Shown: positions 1 through 8,292, numbered from the stretch's first letter. The stretch: 64,000 bases of DNA from Yersinia proxima (GCF_902170785.1 NZ_CABHYG010000013.1:101261-165260); one strand, 5' to 3'. Translations and numbers: made by a program. The notes: generated by a model not told the origin, from the letters alone.

Positions 1-1521
1 AGACTGACGGACAAATTTACCGTCTACATCGGTCACTGTCTTACGTACTGTTTCGCGGTAAGTCACCTGCGGTTTGCCGATATTGGCTTCCACACCGAAC
101 TCACGTTTCATGCGGTCAACAATGATTTCCAGATGCAGCTCACCCATACCGGAGATAATAGTCTGGCCAGACTCTTCATCAGTACGGATACGGAATGACG
201 GATCCTCTGATGCCAGCCGTTGCAGTGCGATACCCATTTTCTCCTGATCCGCCTTGGTCTTCGGTTCAATGGCTTGCGAAATAACCGGCTCAGGGAACTC
301 CATGCGCACCAACGTAATCACTGCATCCGGGTCGCACAGGGTTTCCCCGGTGGTCACATCCTTCAACCCCACACAAGCCGCGATATCACCAGCACGGATC
401 TCATCCACTTCAATCCGATTATTGGCATGCATCTGAACAATACGGCCAATGCGCTCTTTCTTACCGCGAATTGGGTTGTAAACACTGTCACCTTTGCTCA
501 GTACGCCGGAATAGACGCGCACGAAAGTCAGCTGGCCAACATACGGGTCGGTCATTAATTTGAACGCCAGCGCCGAGAATTTTTCATTATCATCGGCTTT
601 ACGGCTGACTTCATTTCCGTCTTCATCGGTGCCACTGACCGGCGGTATATCCACGGGTGATGGCATCAATTCAACCACCGCATCCAACATGCGCTGCACA
701 CCTTTGTTCTTAAAGGCGCTGCCGCACAGCATGGGCTGGATTTCACCAGCAATGGTCCGAATACGCAGGCCTTGGGTGATTTCATCCACCGTCAGGTCAC
801 CGGTTTCCAGATATTCTGTCATCAGCGCTTCAGAGGCTTCAGCCGCCTCGGAGACCATTTTCTCGCGCCACTCATTGGCTGTCGCCAGCAAGTTTTCTGG
901 AATTGGCTCATAGCTAAATGTCATGCCTTGAGACTCTTCATCCCAGATAATGGCACGCATAAGTCGTAAATCCACCACACCAGTAAAGTGTTCTTCACTG
1001 CCGATCGGAATCACAATGGGCACTGGATTAGCTTTCAGACGATCAATCATCATCTGACGTACGCGGAAAAAATCAGCGCCGGGGCGATCCATTTTATTAA
1101 CGAATGCCAGACGTGGAACCCGGTATTTATTGGCCTGCCGCCAGACGGTTTCGGATTGTGGCTGCACACCACCGACCGCGTCATACACCATGACCGCACC
1201 ATCAAGCACCCGCATAGAACGTTCCACCTCAATGGTGAAATCCACGTGCCCGGGGGTGTCGATAATATTGATACGGTGCTCGGGTAAGGTTCTGTCCATA
1301 CCTTTCCAAAAGCAGGTCACGGCAGCTGATGTAATGGTAATGCCACGTTCCTGCTCCTGTGCCATCCAGTCAGTTGTCGCGCCACCATCATGCACTTCAC
1401 CCAGCTTATGACTGACGCCGGTGTAGAACAAAATGCGCTCGGTAGTGGTCGTTTTACCAGCGTCGATGTGGGCGGATATACCGATGTTGCGATAGCGCTC
1501 GATAGGAGTTTTACGTGCCAT
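1..1521 (-). CDS. fusA: Elongation factor G paralogue, N-terminal 507 codons (runs off left edge)
   Basis: Translation GTPase that drives ribosomal translocation. The frame is open from the ATG at 1521 to base 1 with no stop or frameshift, covering about 507 of the roughly 700 residues usual for EF-G. Visible GTP-binding elements are the P-loop AHIDAGKT (residues 17-24), switch motif GITIT (61-65), DTPGH (89-93) and NKMD (143-146), so the G domain looks functional. It is not in a str operon: no rpsL, rpsG or tufA is adjacent, and an ArsR-type gene is divergent. Segments such as [17 protein letters not shown] and [11 protein letters not shown] are those I associate with betaproteobacterial EF-G rather than the enterobacterial housekeeping copy, so this is probably a second, acquired EF-G. 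The C-terminal domains cannot be judged here. Confidence 0.9.
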   Translation of the reverse strand, partial: MARKTPIERYRNIGISAHIDAGKTTTTERILFYTGVSHKLGEVHDGGATTDWMAQEQERGITITSAAVTCFWKGMDRTLPEHRINIIDTPGHVDFTIEVERSMRVLDGAVMVYDAVGGVQPQSETVWRQANKYRVPRLAFVNKMDRPGADFFRVRQMMIDRLKANPVPIVIPIGSEEHFTGVVDLRLMRAIIWDEESQGMTFSYEPIPENLLATANEWREKMVSEAAEASEALMTEYLETGDLTVDEITQGLRIRTIAGEIQPMLCGSAFKNKGVQRMLDAVVELMPSPVDIPPVSGTDEDGNEVSRKADDNEKFSALAFKLMTDPYVGQLTFVRVYSGVLSKGDSVYNPIRGKKERIGRIVQMHANNRIEVDEIRAGDIAACVGLKDVTTGETLCDPDAVITLVRMEFPEPVISQAIEPKTKADQEKMGIALQRLASEDPSFRIRTDEESGQTIISGMGELHLEIIVDRMKREFGVEANIGKPQVTYRETVRKTVTDVDGKFVRQS

Positions 1522-1866
1522 ATTAAGTCCTTAAATGATAATGGCAATTTCGGGGTGGGCGGTTTGATGCCCTACCGGGAAGTTGTTGGTTTAAGTTCAG
1601 CATTGCTGCTAATGATCACATGATCGCCACTAGTATAGTCCCATTGTTCGAATATACACGTACAATTTAATTATTTGTTCTGAAACTATGCAATAATAGC
1701 GAGGAGCGATGACTGATGGGGCTTCCATCACTGCGTTAGAATTATTAGTAGGGTCAAAATGGAGTATAGGCTATATTGCCGCCCGCTAAGGGCCGTTTGA
1801 TTTGGCCGAACCTGATGGTTTAGCGGGGGATTTCCCTGCTGACTGTCACTTATTAATAGGAACACT
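1522..1866. other. Divergent intergenic region between EF-G and the ArsR-type gene
   Basis: No gene is visible in these 345 bases. Two inverted repeats stand out: TGATGG/CCATCA at 1714-1730, and a larger one, CCCGCTAA (1782-1789) with TTAGCGGG (1820-1827), enclosing GGCC repeats. The larger one lies in the leader of the ArsR-type gene and could be a hairpin or operator. I could not assign a confident -35/-10 pair. Confidence 0.5.
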
Positions 1867-2214
1867 ATGATTGCAAATCACCCTGAGCGTGAGCAGATCC
1901 GTTTGGAAAATGTGCTGACGGCTTTAGGTAATCCGCTGCGGTTGGCTGTGGTACGCCGACTGGCAGCAGGGGGCGAACATGCATGTGGCACTTTGGTGCA
2001 CGGGCTATCTAAATCGACCTTAACCCATCATTGGCGAGTACTGCGCGAAAGTGGTGTTATCTGGCAACGACCATGCGGGCGTGAGAGTTTGTTATCACTG
2101 CGACGTGATGATATTGATGCCCGCTTCCCCGGCTTGTTGGATGTGCTACTAAGTGCCGTCGAGAATGATGCGACCACTGATGAGTCAACGGCAAAACATC
2201 TGCCGGGGGAGTGA
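1867..2214 (+). CDS. ArsR-family winged-helix transcriptional regulator
   Basis: A 115-residue protein with the ArsR-type helix-turn-helix. The N-terminal part (about residues 12-35) reads LENVLTALGNPLRLAVVRRL, and the recognition region around residues 48-65 contains LSKSTLTHHWRVLRESG, the usual 'disarm by metal or signal, repress when apo' fold. It has a single cysteine (C40, in HACGTL) and no CXC metal motif, so metal sensing is not supported. The start has AGGA about 8 bases upstream. It is divergent from the EF-G paralogue, so it may control that gene or itself. The ligand is unknown. Confidence 0.75.
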   Translation: MIANHPEREQIRLENVLTALGNPLRLAVVRRLAAGGEHACGTLVHGLSKSTLTHHWRVLRESGVIWQRPCGRESLLSLRRDDIDARFPGLLDVLLSAVENDATTDESTAKHLPGE

Positions 2215-2264
2215 GTGCGGAGTTGCCAGCAAGAGCTTTGAATCGGTAAAAAAAGAGAGTAATG

Positions 2265-2279
2265 TAGCACTAGGTGCTA
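2265..2279. promoter_or_regulatory. Inverted repeat, candidate toxin-antitoxin operator
   Basis: TAGCAC-TAG-GTGCTA is a perfect 6-bp inverted repeat 27 bases before the toxin start codon. Type II antitoxins with an HTH usually bind such a site to repress their own operon. The role is inferred from position. Confidence 0.4.
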
Positions 2280-2305
2280 TAGCTAAGGTAACAGGATGTG
2301 GCCTG

Positions 2306-2665
2306 ATGCGTGTATTTAAAACTAAGTGGTTTGCCAAGACAGCTAAATCTCATGCAATAAAAGATAGCGAGTTATGCCGGGTTATTGAGGGTGTTTTACA
2401 AGGAAAAGTAGATGATCTTGGTGGTGGGGTTTATAAGAAACGCCTTAATCTGAATCGTGATCGCGCAATTATTTTGGCAAAAGGTGGGAATCATTGGTTC
2501 TATACCTTCCTTTATGCCAAACAGGACATGGCGAACATTGATGAGCGTGAGCTGGCTGGATTCCGCGAATTAGCCAAGCATTATGCTGGCCTTGCAGATG
2601 TAAAAATTATGGCGCTAATTCAACATAAAGAACTTGTGGAGATTTGTCATGACTGCAAAAAATAA
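2306..2665 (+). CDS. Type II toxin, RelE/HigB-like (DUF1044 type)
   Basis: A 119-residue basic protein starting MRVFKTKWFAK. The core YKKRLNLNRDRAIILAKGGNHWFYTFLYAKQDMANI is typical of the RelE-superfamily toxins of the DUF1044 type, which act as ribosome-dependent mRNA interferases. The open frame continues upstream to 2153, but the ATG at 2306 gives the family start and sits behind AGGATG. The last 17 bases overlap the antitoxin gene, an arrangement with the toxin first and the HTH antitoxin second that is seen in higBA-type modules. Target and activity are inferred from the family. Confidence 0.8.
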   Translation: MRVFKTKWFAKTAKSHAIKDSELCRVIEGVLQGKVDDLGGGVYKKRLNLNRDRAIILAKGGNHWFYTFLYAKQDMANIDERELAGFRELAKHYAGLADVKIMALIQHKELVEICHDCKK

Positions 2666-2972
2666 ATTCAAGAGTCCTGCATTTGAAGCTATTCATAGTG
2701 CAGCTTCTGGATTGTTCAATGTTGATGCAATCCCACAGGAAACCATGCGTAATTTTGATAAAGCCTGTATTGAAAGTGTAAATAACCTACAACCGCTTGA
2801 AATTAAAAAACTACGTGAAAGGCTTAATATTAGCCAACCGGTTTTCGCGCGCTACCTCAATACCAGTGTTTCAACGGTTCAGAAGTGGGAGTCGGGGGTA
2901 AAACGCCCTAGCGGTTTATCACTGAAATTGCTGAATGTGGTACAAAAACATGGCTTGAAAGTATTAATGTGA
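2649..2972 (+). CDS. HTH antitoxin, HigA-like, partner of the upstream toxin
   Basis: A 107-residue protein with an N-terminal toxin-binding segment and a C-terminal XRE-type helix-turn-helix (about residues 55-100: LNISQPVFARYL then VSTVQKWESG). It should neutralise the overlapping toxin and repress the pair's promoter. The ATG at 2649 lies inside the toxin gene (17-base overlap); a TTG at 2634 would also keep the frame but would add residues with no support. The following 75 bases end at the convergent sorE. Confidence 0.8.
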   Translation: MTAKNKFKSPAFEAIHSAASGLFNVDAIPQETMRNFDKACIESVNNLQPLEIKKLRERLNISQPVFARYLNTSVSTVQKWESGVKRPSGLSLKLLNVVQKHGLKVLM

Positions 2973-3016
2973 ATTAAATACCCTTTTATATCATGATTTA
3001 AAGATATAAATTAATT

Positions 3017-3032
3017 GCACCATCCTTGGTGC
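3017..3032. terminator. Hairpin between antitoxin gene and sorE
   Basis: GCACCA-TCCT-TGGTGC, a perfect 6-bp stem in the gap between the convergent antitoxin and sorE genes. On the minus strand it is followed by an AT-rich run, so it may end the sor operon transcript. It lacks a clean U-tract. Confidence 0.4.
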
Positions 3033-3047
3033 TCTTAGAGATAATAA

Positions 3048-4298
3048 TTAAATCTCTTGGGCGTGAGCTAAAACAAAATCTTCAGCTGCTTTTGACCACA
3101 ACCCGTCAGTTTTACGCAAAATAGCCTGTAGCTCTTGTAATAACGGTGAATCTTGCTCGTGACTCATTAGTTCACTTAATGACGTCAGCGGCATATTTTT
3201 GCCGGTGTAAACCAACTTCTTGCCACCGATAATTTGCGGTAAATTCAATGTAGTATCTGCGGCGTCATTTAGACCAAGAATATGAGATACCACTTTTCCG
3301 GCATTCACTTTCTTCGCTTCAATTAACTTCACGGCTTCTCTCATGTCGTCAGTATTGCCACCCGAGGTACCAACATAATGGGTAAAGGAGTAATGGATAT
3401 CGTAGAAATTAACCGATGCCATAAAATTCTTATCCTGTGGGCCGGCAAAGAAATTAAAGCAGCCATCGGGTGCTAATAGGCTTGAAGCTAGTGTGACCAA
3501 TTCAGCGGAAGGGACGAACACAAAGATATCGTCATAACCTTTCCCCTCGGTCAGGGCCATTAAACGTTCAAACTGATCATCAGTTTGTTTGGTATTGAGA
3601 TAATGCACTTGTGTCTGTGGTTCACTCGGATACAAGCGGGCTGCATAATCCAGCTTTTGCTGGTGGCGGTCTGTAACAACCAATAATTGCGGATTAATTG
3701 GCCCGTGCAGTGCGTAATCAATGGCTAATAATCCCATTGGGCCGGTACCGCCAAGAATCAACACATTACCGCCAGATTTGATTCCCATTTTATGCTGATA
3801 AGTGCCGGGAACCAGATGGTAATTGGCATTAAATGCACCGATAACGCAAGAAAGTGGCTCTACCAATGAACCTTCAAAATAACTTTCACCTTCATACGGC
3901 AGCAAGCAATCTTGTTCCATCACTTCGTTGGGAATAACCACATGGGTGGCTTCACCGCCAACATAGGGGAAAGAATATCCGGGGCAATCTGGGCGGTCGG
4001 GTAATTGTAAATTAGCCTGAATTACATAACGGCTACCGGGTTTGAATTTGTGCTGCCATTTCTTACCAACTTGTAGAATATCGCCGCAAAATTCATGACC
4101 AATAATAATGGGATTTTCTGCCACGTTATCCGGTACTTTTTTATGGTCAGCGCCCAAATTGGCTTCTTTCCACGAAGAGAGGCAAATACTGTCGGTTACC
4201 ACTGTTGCCAGAATTTCATCGTCGCCTATTTCTGGTAAATCAAAACTTTCCAGACGCAGGTCATTTTTACCATATAAACGCAGTGCTTTAGTTTTCAT
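3048..4298 (-). CDS. sorE: L-sorbose-1-phosphate reductase (zinc alcohol dehydrogenase family)
   Basis: Reduces L-sorbose 1-phosphate to D-glucitol 6-phosphate in the cytoplasm. The 416-residue protein has the MDR fold: the catalytic-domain GHEFCGDILQVG segment (about residues 67-78) and a Rossmann motif LILGGTGPMGLLAIDYA (about 181-197). The sequence strongly resembles Klebsiella SorE as I remember it (for example PDRPDCPGYSFP and GGEATHVVIPNEVMEQDCLL). The ATG at 4298 is preferred because GAGGTGG lies 6 bases upstream; a TTG at 4313 would extend it by five residues without support. It is the last gene of the sor operon. The product needs a D-glucitol-6-phosphate dehydrogenase, which is missing from this operon. 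Confidence 0.9.
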   Translation of the reverse strand: MKTKALRLYGKNDLRLESFDLPEIGDDEILATVVTDSICLSSWKEANLGADHKKVPDNVAENPIIIGHEFCGDILQVGKKWQHKFKPGSRYVIQANLQLPDRPDCPGYSFPYVGGEATHVVIPNEVMEQDCLLPYEGESYFEGSLVEPLSCVIGAFNANYHLVPGTYQHKMGIKSGGNVLILGGTGPMGLLAIDYALHGPINPQLLVVTDRHQQKLDYAARLYPSEPQTQVHYLNTKQTDDQFERLMALTEGKGYDDIFVFVPSAELVTLASSLLAPDGCFNFFAGPQDKNFMASVNFYDIHYSFTHYVGTSGGNTDDMREAVKLIEAKKVNAGKVVSHILGLNDAADTTLNLPQIIGGKKLVYTGKNMPLTSLSELMSHEQDSPLLQELQAILRKTDGLWSKAAEDFVLAHAQEI

Positions 4299-4367
4299 GT
4301 GGAACCACCTCAATTATCTTTTAAATATAAAAACAACAGATCGAATAAAAAAACTCCCCGGCATTAA

Positions 4368-5198
4368 TTAGGAAAGAATGCCAAGCCATGAGCCTACAAT
4401 TCCGAGGCCAAACAGGGAGAAGATGAGCCAGATAGGGTTAATTTTGCGTTTAAGCAAACGCATCATTAATAGAGTAAGACCCAAAGCTAATAAACCAGGG
4501 CACAACTGATCGAGAATGTTTTGTACGGTCATGGTTACCGTCGTGCCGTCATGACCCGGTGTTTTTGATATCACCAGCGGCACATTGATACTGGTCCATT
4601 TGGTGACCAATACCCCCATGATAAACAAGCCCAGAATCGAGGCACCCTCGGTCAGTTTTTGCAGTACATTTCCGCCAAGATCTTTGACGATATTGATACC
4701 CTTGGTGAAACCGTATTGCAGGCCGAACCATTTCAGGGCCAGGCGCACTGAGTTGAAGGACAAGAAGAAGAGAATTGGCCCTAGCACATTACCGTTCAGT
4801 GCCAGCGAGGCTCCCAAGGCGGCTGTGATGGGGCGCAAAGTGCCCCAAATCAGTGGGTCACCAACCCCGGCCAGCGGCCCCATCAGCCCAACTTTCAAGC
4901 TATTGATCGCCCCCTCATCAATGTCCGCGCCGTTGGCTCGTGCTTCTTCCATGGCGGCGGTGACACCGATAACTGGCCCGCAGACCGCCGGTGTGGTGTT
5001 GAAGAACACTAAATGGCGTTTCAATGCGGCAATTTGGTCTTCTTTCAGCGGATATAAGCGCTTGATTGCGGGCACCATGTCATAGCAGAAACCCAGGCCG
5101 TGAATACGTTCATAGTTAAAAGAGGCCTGTTGCAAGTTGCTGCGTAAAAACATTTTAAACAGATCAGACCGGGTTAATCGTTTGTTTAATGTGGTCAT
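4368..5198 (-). CDS. sorM: PTS sorbose transporter subunit IID
   Basis: Membrane subunit IID of a mannose-family phosphotransferase permease. The 276 residues show the family hallmarks: the N-terminal LTRSDLFKMFLRSNLQQASFNYERIHGLGFCY region, GLMGPLAGVGDPLIWGTLRPI (about residues 107-127) and hydrophobic C-terminal segments (LGLTLLMMRLL, LIFSLFGLGIVGSWLGIL). It pairs with IIC (sorA), which starts upstream with an 11-base gap, to import and phosphorylate L-sorbose. The start has GGAGACG upstream. Assignment to sorbose rests on the gene set (sorC, sorE), since IID proteins of this family are similar across substrates. Confidence 0.88.
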   Translation of the reverse strand: MTTLNKRLTRSDLFKMFLRSNLQQASFNYERIHGLGFCYDMVPAIKRLYPLKEDQIAALKRHLVFFNTTPAVCGPVIGVTAAMEEARANGADIDEGAINSLKVGLMGPLAGVGDPLIWGTLRPITAALGASLALNGNVLGPILFFLSFNSVRLALKWFGLQYGFTKGINIVKDLGGNVLQKLTEGASILGLFIMGVLVTKWTSINVPLVISKTPGHDGTTVTMTVQNILDQLCPGLLALGLTLLMMRLLKRKINPIWLIFSLFGLGIVGSWLGILS

Positions 5199-5209
5199 GT
5201 CGGCGTCTC

Positions 5210-6007
5210 CTAATCTTCTAATTCATCAAGTTTGGCTTGGTTGGCTTGCGCTACAGGCGCTGCCGGTTTCTGATAAAGCGGGTTTAACTGGATATACAGC
5301 AAGGCAATGATTAGACCGATACCGCCGAAGGCGAGCAGGCTGAACCCGAGGTAACCGCCGACAATAAAACCGAGGAAGAAGAAGGGCATAAGATATTTCA
5401 CGCCCATCATGTTGAGCACCATGGCGTAACCGACGACGACGATAAACCCGCCGGCAATTTGCAACCCATGAGTCACCACAGTTGGAATCGCGTTAAGCAT
5501 ATGGCTAACGGTATCGGCACTCACAAAGATGGAGACGATTAATACCGGAATGGCGACCCGCATGGCCTGAACCAGCAATGCCGACACATGCATAAAATCA
5601 ATCATAGCGAAATTGGCTTTTTCAGCAGCCCGATCGGCGGCGTGTTGGAACGCCACGGTGATGGTACGGGCAAAGACCGTCAGTACCTGACCTGCTGCGG
5701 CTACTGGCAGAGCAATAGCAATCCCGGTGGCAATATTTTGATGGCCGACAATGACCAGAATGGTCGAGATAATACTGGCGAGCGCGGAGTCAGGAGACTG
5801 GGCTGCACCGACATTCATCCAACCAAGGGCAATTAACTCCAGCGTACCGCCGAGGATAACGCCGGTGGTCATATCACCCAGAATCAGCCCGGTAATAGTG
5901 CAGGCAATTAATGGCCGGTGAGTTTGGAATTCATCCAGCACGCTGCCGATACCGGCAATGCATGAGAAAATAAATATTAAGATTATTTGTAGTAAACTTA
6001 TTTCCAT
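5210..6007 (-). CDS. sorA: PTS sorbose transporter subunit IIC
   Basis: The 265-residue polytopic IIC subunit of the mannose-type PTS, forming the sugar channel with IID. It opens MEISLLQIILIFIFSCIAG and contains several hydrophobic segments plus the family motif GALELIALGWMNVG-like stretch (here GTLELIALGWMNVGAAQSPD, about residues 54-73). The ATG at 6007 is chosen because it gives the family N-terminus; the frame runs eight codons further upstream, but those residues do not look like IIC. It is separated from sorB by 147 bases holding a strong hairpin, unusually far for this operon. The C-terminus ends in a short charged tail. Confidence 0.88.
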   Translation of the reverse strand: MEISLLQIILIFIFSCIAGIGSVLDEFQTHRPLIACTITGLILGDMTTGVILGGTLELIALGWMNVGAAQSPDSALASIISTILVIVGHQNIATGIAIALPVAAAGQVLTVFARTITVAFQHAADRAAEKANFAMIDFMHVSALLVQAMRVAIPVLIVSIFVSADTVSHMLNAIPTVVTHGLQIAGGFIVVVGYAMVLNMMGVKYLMPFFFLGFIVGGYLGFSLLAFGGIGLIIALLYIQLNPLYQKPAAPVAQANQAKLDELED

Positions 6008-6023
6008 GGTGGGCCCCTTTAGA

Positions 6024-6082
6024 CAATACAACGCCTTCCCATGACAGCGATAGTCGTGGGTTGTAACTAAATAGTTGTATTG
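6024..6082. promoter_or_regulatory. Intercistronic hairpin between sorB and sorA
   Basis: CAATACAAC (6024-6032) and GTTGTATTG (6074-6082) are perfect 9-bp complements, enclosing a second imperfect pairing CCCATGAC/AGTCGTGGG. It lies in the 147-base gap of the sor operon just upstream of sorA. It could stabilise or process the mRNA between the cytoplasmic IIA/IIB genes and the membrane IIC/IID genes. It has no T-run, so it is not a clear terminator. Confidence 0.5.
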
Positions 6083-6154
6083 CCCAGATTAAGTAATCGG
6101 ATTTAAATATTTAATAAAACCTGGGTTATTACTTATATTTCAAGTGAAGTTTCG

Positions 6155-6646
6155 TTATTTAGACTCCAGCTCGCGTAATTTTTTAATCACATCCACATCG
6201 GGATCGGAGGTGACTACCCGTAAATCTAAATGAACGCCACGCTCTGCTAATGCATAAAAAGCGTTAATGTCATTTTGATCAACTGATACCGCTTTGGTTA
6301 ATTGTGTTTTCCCATGTTTAAAGGCCATGCCGCCAATATTAATAACACCAATTTTTACGCCCTGATCCACCAATCGTAAAACATCTGTTGGATTGGTAAA
6401 TAAATAGAAAACAGTATCATTGATATAATTCGGGTTGTGATAAACGGCTACTGCCTTTTCAATATTAACGACATTCACTTTTATCCCCGGCGGTGCTGCC
6501 TGTTTTAATAATGTTTTCCGAATTTCATCGTTATAAACGTCGTCGCTACAAATAATAATACGCCCGGCTTTAGCTTCTTTGGCCCAAACCGTGGTGACCT
6601 GACCATGAATCAGCCGGTCGTCAATTCTTGCCAGATTGATTTTCAT
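6155..6646 (-). CDS. sorB: PTS sorbose transporter subunit IIB
   Basis: Cytoplasmic IIB phosphocarrier of the mannose/sorbose family, 163 residues. It opens MKINLARIDDRLIHGQVTTVWAK; His14 in RLIHGQV is the expected phosphorylated residue, taking phosphate from IIA and handing it to the sugar. GVINIGGMAFKHGKTQLTKAVSVD in the middle is the usual family stretch. The gene overlaps sorF by four bases (ATGA), indicating translational coupling. Confidence 0.9.
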   Translation of the reverse strand: MKINLARIDDRLIHGQVTTVWAKEAKAGRIIICSDDVYNDEIRKTLLKQAAPPGIKVNVVNIEKAVAVYHNPNYINDTVFYLFTNPTDVLRLVDQGVKIGVINIGGMAFKHGKTQLTKAVSVDQNDINAFYALAERGVHLDLRVVTSDPDVDVIKKLRELESK

Positions 6647-7068
6647 ATAAAGTCGGCCTCTTCTTCTTCTTCGTTATTTTGTTGGTGACGGAATGACTGC
6701 ACGCACTGTGTGCCAATGTCGAGCAAATAGTCTGTCAGCTCTTCTGCCGCCATCACTTGCTGGTTATCGGCAATTTCCAGTGCTAATGGTAGAGATAATC
6801 CACTGATAACCTGAATACGACTATCACTGAATGCCAGACGCGCGGCGGCGTTATAAGGGCTGCCACCTTGTAAATCGACGGCAATTAGCCAGGAGTCATG
6901 TTGATTCTTTGCTATGACATCCTGCATTTTTTTCACTAAATTTTCGGCATTCTCACCCCGGTTAAACAGCAGCGGGGTAATATTCTGTGTTTCGCCATAC
7001 ACCATATTGACGGAATTGAGCATTGAAACCGCTAAGTCACCGTGAGCACAAAAAATGACGTTAACCAT
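6643..7068 (-). CDS. sorF: PTS sorbose transporter subunit IIA
   Basis: Cytoplasmic IIA subunit of the mannose-type PTS, 141 residues. His9 in VIFCAHGDLA is the expected site phosphorylated by HPr. The segment AVDLQGGSPYNAAARLA is a family signature. The ATG at 7068 with AGGAGG about 7 bases upstream is chosen over the open frame to 7098. The C-terminus is very acidic (NNEEEEEADFI). It is the first structural gene after sorC; in the Klebsiella operon sorD would sit between the two, but here only 109 bases separate them. Confidence 0.88.
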   Translation of the reverse strand: MVNVIFCAHGDLAVSMLNSVNMVYGETQNITPLLFNRGENAENLVKKMQDVIAKNQHDSWLIAVDLQGGSPYNAAARLAFSDSRIQVISGLSLPLALEIADNQQVMAAEELTDYLLDIGTQCVQSFRHQQNNEEEEEADFI

Positions 7069-7150
7069 TATGCCTCCTGTTAGCCTGAATTTGGACAATA
7101 CTCAGCCACACACGCAATCGCGTCATTTATAATGTTGTGGTGAGCTATTT

Positions 7151-7166
7151 GGGGAAATGCTTCCCC
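7151..7166. promoter_or_regulatory. Inverted repeat between sorC and sorF
   Basis: GGGGAA-ATGC-TTCCCC, a 6-bp stem with 4-base loop, lies in the 109-base gap between sorC and sorF. It could be a partial attenuator or processing hairpin that separates regulator from transporter expression. The function is not known. Confidence 0.35.
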
Positions 7167-7177
7167 ATATTTATAAT

Positions 7178-8137
7178 TTATACTGTGAGTGCCAGGATCT
7201 CCTCGGCAGTTTCTTTGGTGGTCACCAGACTGTTAATATATTTGCCTTTAATCGCACCAATGATCCCGCTGATTTTTTCATGGGAGTGCGCAATCCCAAT
7301 GGAATAACGCGCTTTTTTAATTTTGTCTAACTGGATAGTAATGGTTTTATCCGAGATATAAGTTTCTACCGGATTACCTTGTAAATCATAAAAGCGTGAG
7401 CAGATATCACCGGCAACCTGCCGGTCATTAAAGTGGTCAATCACATCGCTGCCATAAAAGGCACGCCAGGTAGAATTGCCAGAAATATTAGGTGAACCAA
7501 TACCAAATATGGCGATATCCAGCCGCTGCCAATAATCTGCAATAGCCTGATAGTGCTGAGATTGCACGATTCCATCGCGAATAACACTCTCTTCCAAAAT
7601 TGCCGGGAAATCGATCAGCAATGACTCACCTTTTAATTTCATCGCGGCGCTGTAGACCAGCGTATTCACATGAAAGCGGCTTTCCAATTTACCTGAAGGG
7701 CCGCCGACCATTGGGATGCAGGTTAATTGGCGCGATACCGACGAGGTATCCATTTGCTCAACCAGCGTGGCAATAGCACTGCCCCAGGAGAAGCCCAGAA
7801 TATCGCCATTTTCAATAATTCGGTTTAGCAGTGCGCTGCACTGTTTTGCCATCAGAATAAGTTGTTGTTCTGGTGACTGGTCTTGCTCGCAAGAAACGAC
7901 GATTGCTTCGCGTAATTTAAAGCGCGACTTCAACTGCTGTTCCAATAACAGGTTTTCGTTATAGTTGTAGTTGATTGAAATAGTGACAATGCCTTGTTCG
8001 CGTACTTTCTTCAACATGCGGCTGATACTGGTGCGATAAATCCCCAGCGCCCGCGCTATCTCAGCTTGCGTGAAATTTTGCTCGTAATACATTTGTGCAA
8101 TTTTCACCATCAGGCGTAGGTCATCGCTCTTTTCCAT
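7178..8137 (-). CDS. sorC: SorC, transcriptional regulator of sorbose utilisation
   Basis: The 319-residue founding-type SorC regulator: an N-terminal helix-turn-helix (about residues 18-45, FTQAEIARALGIYRTSISRML) and a C-terminal sugar-binding domain resembling glucosamine-6-phosphate isomerases. In Klebsiella it activates the operon with L-sorbose and represses it without. Segments such as IPMVGGPSGKLESRFHVNTLVYSAAMKLKGES match that protein closely as I recall it. The ATG at 8137 gives the family N-terminus MEKSDDLRLMVKIAQ; the frame also opens at 8152. The gene's own start region overlaps one of three palindromes likely to be its binding sites. Confidence 0.92.
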   Translation of the reverse strand: MEKSDDLRLMVKIAQMYYEQNFTQAEIARALGIYRTSISRMLKKVREQGIVTISINYNYNENLLLEQQLKSRFKLREAIVVSCEQDQSPEQQLILMAKQCSALLNRIIENGDILGFSWGSAIATLVEQMDTSSVSRQLTCIPMVGGPSGKLESRFHVNTLVYSAAMKLKGESLLIDFPAILEESVIRDGIVQSQHYQAIADYWQRLDIAIFGIGSPNISGNSTWRAFYGSDVIDHFNDRQVAGDICSRFYDLQGNPVETYISDKTITIQLDKIKKARYSIGIAHSHEKISGIIGAIKGKYINSLVTTKETAEEILALTV

Positions 8138-8148
8138 TTCAGCCTCTT

Positions 8149-8160
8149 GCACATTTGTGC
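8149..8160. promoter_or_regulatory. SorC operator candidate 1
   Basis: GCACA-TT-TGTGC inside TTGCACATTTGTGCAA, a perfect palindrome lying just upstream of the sorC start codon, where bound protein would interfere with sorC transcription. Confidence 0.6.
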
Positions 8161-8292
8161 AAATGTCATTAATTTATCTATGACCTGATATAATCACTTT
8201 CTATTTTTTAAGTCAAAAGCACAAAATAACGACCCTCCCTGAAATTGCACAATAATTCCCTAATAGTATCGATGAAATTAATTTCTGATATC

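Noticed and set aside
1..1521. Canonical str-operon fusA
   Set aside because: No rpsG or rpsL lies upstream (the gene is divergent from an ArsR-type gene), and the sequence is not the E. coli-like type.
2153..2305. Upstream extension of the toxin reading frame from 2153
   Set aside because: It overlaps the end of the ArsR-type gene and adds residues with no family match; the ATG at 2306 gives the usual toxin length.
4585..5085. Plus-strand 166-residue reading frame inside sorM
   Set aside because: It lies wholly antisense to sorM and shows a low-complexity composition typical of shadow frames.
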